Assembly (NCBI RefSeq): GCF_012273895.1
Contig: NC_052127.1
Coordinates: forward strand, 4,832,247-4,896,246
Direction of reading: 5' to 3'
DNA: 64,000 bases
Source of the DNA: Zerene cesonia
Taxonomy: Eukaryota > Arthropoda > Insecta > Lepidoptera > Pieridae
Shown here: one piece after another, positions 61,036-64,000 of the stretch
Layout: the number at the start of each line of letters is the position of its first letter
Numbering within the stretch: position 1 is the stretch's first letter
The notes under the pieces: generated by a model
The model's input: only the letters and a program-made list of their open reading frames with translations
Databases searched by the model: none
Told to the model about the DNA's origin: nothing
Made by a program: the position numbers and the translations under genes

Positions 61036-63716
61036 CGCATATTTTCCTTACTCCTGTTTGTTGTTGCAATCAAAAAAAAAATTTTACATTATATATAATA
61101 TATACTTATTTCTTCTAATAATAAACATTATTACTGAATAGCCAGCGAAGTCACAAAGCAAACCATGTTTTTTCTTTTTCCCAAACTGTTATTTCTGAGT
61201 TCTTTCAAGAACAAAAAACTCAACCTACTTTATGTTAATTATAAAGTTCCTTCTTACTGTTACAAGCCAGTTTTGTTAAGTGAGAAGTATTGCAGCCGAA
61301 TGAAACACGATCGCGTGAAGTAACTCGAGATTTTAATTTGAGATCAGATATATTTAACACTTCATCACTCAAATTGACATCCACACTAGATGAGATTTCG
61401 CATTCGCCTTAGAGAGATCTTTTTAAATAATTATCGCATAATATTTTAAACGGTATTCAATTTGTTGATTGTTAAAGTATGCAGTGGTTATTGCTAAATT
61501 GTTTAAGGTTTTGAAATAGCCCATTTAGTTTGTACACTATGTTCCACTGTTTAGTTAAGTCAAGGGCATGTCGAGGGAGAACTAATTCACAATTTAAGCA
61601 AGATGTTTTGCCATAGGAAATGATTACAAGTTGAAGTGTTGGCAACCCTAGTATGTTCTACGTAGTAATTATAACTATTACCGAATATCTAGAGTACCTG
61701 CAGTTTGTTAGGGAGAAATAAGAACCTTAAAATCCACATTGATAGTGAGAGAATAGGGTTACTTTTACTCCGTTAAAGTGTCTGATAGATATTTCTGCTA
61801 ATGAATTTTAATATGTACAATTCATGAATATGATTAATTTTCTTAAAAATCATATTTCGTTATTCATATATAAGTGGCGAACATAAAAGAAATAAGCCTT
61901 TATGTACAGTTCTAGGCAACCATTTTCCAATGTTATTCTCGAAGCAATATTATGAAACGATAATAACAAGTCATCATCATAATTTATTGTTAGAAACAAA
62001 ATCTTTAACAGTGACAACCCTAGCACCCCAACCATTACGATGCAAAAATATATTCCATTACAGCACAGGTGATTCGTAACACATTGAAATTCATTCTTAC
62101 ATATCGGTATCATGTAAAACACAATGATATAAAAGATAAGAGAAATCAACAATGAATATTCGTTAAGCATGTAACAGCATGTAACAGAAACCGATAAGCA
62201 TGAAATGACAGGTTGTTTTGCATGTATGCTCTATAACAATGGTAATGTAGGGTTGCGTAAAAGAAGTTTTCATTCTACGTTTTATTACTCTCGTATTTAG
62301 TTTTCTAGGATAATTTTTTCAATGCAACCATTATTCTATTTTTTTTTTTTTGCATTTTAAAGGTTTAAGAAATCGAGACAAAATTACGTAAATTGTGTGA
62401 AAGATGATAATTTAAAATAAATTAAATTTGAACCAAAAAATAGAACTAATTTAAAAAATACAATAGTGTATACAATCCGCGACTCATTAAATCAAAGATT
62501 TGAATCATTCAATTCAATTCTCTTTACGATACTTATAATCTAATTGAACAACAACATAACTATTTTTTAATTATGGCACAATTCATACCATCTTAAAAGC
62601 TGGTAATAAGAAGTTACATAATAGAAGCAAGTAGCATTTGGAGCGACCTAAGCTCAATAGATTTAGTAATGAACCTGCATTGATAACTAGATTTATAAAT
62701 GTATAAGTAGGTTAGTCAGACGGTTCTTCTTAAAGCTATAACTTTTGTTAGTGTTATATTATCTTTGCTTTTTTTGTAATTTTACAGCCGGTAGACGTGT
62801 TTGTGAAAGTATTTGAAGCAATGTAGATCACTAGCTTCACGCCCTGGCTTCGAACATAAAGTCAAAGTGCCATCTGAATATTACATATTAGCCCGATTCT
62901 AGGTACAGTGTAATCAAAGAATTACTACATAGAGTGGTCTTATACTTTTATAAGAAAAAAAAACGTTCTGCTATACCATACTAATGCAGCTAGCTGATTA
63001 AAAATGTCCATTCGCATCTCTAAGAGGATGCATAAAGTGGCATGACTGGGCATATATTATGCGTTACATAAAAATCTCCTCGCATTTTATAGAGGAAGTT
63101 ATTTTTTATTGTCTGTCCTGCCAGCATTAAGCCGAGGCACGCACGTGAGAATATAAAACCTTTTTATGGAAACTGTGGACGGTATTTAAATTAAGAATTA
63201 GCAGTTCATTAACTGTCATTCCTTTTAAGTTATGTTTCTACTAGTCGCATTCATTATCACATATGAGATTAGAATCTAATAGCATCTGACTAGTTTATAA
63301 TTTATTACTCTCTTCAGTGGACTCAAATATGTTTCTGATAAGTTCAGTAAGTCGTAGTTTAAGTTTGTATTGGATTTGTAACTTATTCCAAAGAAAACAT
63401 AAACTTCGTTCATGTAGTAGTCGTGATTTGTCGGATTGAAAACCGGGAGATAATAACACAAAAAATTGGGTATTTTGTATCAGTCTAGGTCGGTTCTCCA
63501 AGGGTCTAATTACGTAATGACATAATCGAAAATGATGATAATCTAGCATCGACGGTCCAATCAGGATTACTTATCCACATTATTCTGATATACACATATC
63601 TATTCATATTATTCATCGACATTTGACGATCTATATTTTATTCGTTCTAAAATAAATCATTTTATGGTAGTTCCTCCAATTGAATATCATTACAAATTCA
63701 TTGTAAAACATTCCAG

Positions 63717-63933
63717 GAGCTCTTCGTGCCAATAAACACCAAGGGCGAACTGTATGAAGTGTGTCCGGAGGAGCTGTCCCCAGCGGAGTGGGAGGACGCG
63801 ACAGAGGCGCCCCCGCCGGAGGTGGCGGGTCGCGCGCACCGCCTGCCGCATCTATTGAGCCTGTGGCGGCTGCCGGCGCGGGTGCGACTGCTCGCTGGGA
63901 CGGTTCCTATTGAAATGGCGCATGATGTCGGAG
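63717..63933 (+). CDS. sano: CABIT-domain protein, fourth coding exon (gene continues beyond the window)
   Basis: The exon starts in phase 0 after AACATTCCAG and reads ELFVPINTKGELYEV, which completes the first CABIT barrel in register with the previous exon (QGN|ELFVP). Next is an acidic/proline linker (SPAEWEDATEAPPPEVAG). Then comes HLLSLWRLPARVRLLAGTVP, which resembles the start of a second CABIT half (compare LKDFVDKFSLPRVVKL in the first exon). It ends in phase 1 at CGGAG|GTGAGT. Using the ATG at 17790, 353 residues are encoded in this window and no stop has been reached, so at least one more exon lies downstream. The open frame on the opposite strand is a by-product of the GC-rich codons. 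Confidence 0.8.
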
Positions 63934-64000
63934 GTGAGTGGGCATTGGGAGGGTAGATAGATAATGACAAATTCATAAATTTTTGTATTCACGTTATTTG

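Larger units (their letters stand above)
53484..63716 (+). other. Intron 3 of the CABIT gene (10.2 kb)
   Basis: GTGAGT to CATTCCAG. It hosts the nucleoredoxin-like gene, a LINE polymerase remnant, two Helitron-like copies and a Penelope-like tail. I see nothing recognisable in 53490-55910, 56310-56530, 56640-57125, 57345-58230, 58310-59750, 60840-61000 and 61040-63716. Confidence 0.7.

Noticed and set aside
63698..63976. Minus-strand open frame of 92 codons
   Set aside because: Antisense shadow of CABIT exon 4.
1..64000. CRISPR array, operon or bacterial-type defence system
   Set aside because: Spliced genes, microsatellites, SINEs and Helitron-like repeats show insect nuclear DNA; no spaced direct repeats of CRISPR type were seen.

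Overview
This window looks like nuclear DNA of a moth or butterfly (Lepidoptera). It is AT-rich and has a few GC-rich coding islands. It is packed with short repeats that are typical of lepidopteran genomes: Helitron-like elements ending in CTAG, tRNA-derived SINEs that end in a (GAT)n or poly-A tail, and truncated non-LTR 3' ends. The species cannot be named from the sequence. Only about 2-3% of the window is convincingly protein coding, all of it on the + strand.

Main gene. Four GC-rich exons (17766-18357, 52507-52644, 53347-53483 and 63717-63933, the last running into a donor site near the window edge) join in frame across GT-AG introns of about 34.1 kb, 0.7 kb and 10.2 kb. Together they encode a proline-rich N-terminus followed by a CABIT domain of the THEMIS/GAREM family. 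The best guess is the insect family member serrano (sano), a planar-polarity and adaptor-type protein. The 3' part of the gene lies beyond the window. The 5' end is either the ATG at 17790 or an exon outside what I can recognise.

Nested gene. Inside the third visible intron, on the same strand, is a compact two-exon gene (59809-60130 and 60535-60797) for a nucleoredoxin-like thioredoxin-fold protein of about 194 residues. It has lost the CXXC redox motif. A poly-A signal lies just after its stop.

Everything else. Positions 1-17765 are the upstream flank or an upstream intron. The rest is intron, filled with Helitron-like elements of several families, three tRNA-derived SINE families (two copies with clear target-site duplications), LINE 3' tails with poly-A, Penelope-like foldback tails, microsatellites and three assembly gaps (61, 1000 and 28 N). 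Possible regulatory signals in intron 1 are a heat-shock element 40 bp upstream of a TATA box near 42534-42588, a perfect-looking CTCF-type site at 50727-50740, and three clustered ATGGCG (Pho/YY1-type) motifs near 41340-41415. I saw no defence system, CRISPR array, operon or genuine tRNA/rRNA gene, and no clear candidate for a new system. The most interesting items are the CXXC-less nested thioredoxin gene, the possible heat-inducible intronic promoter and the foldback elements.
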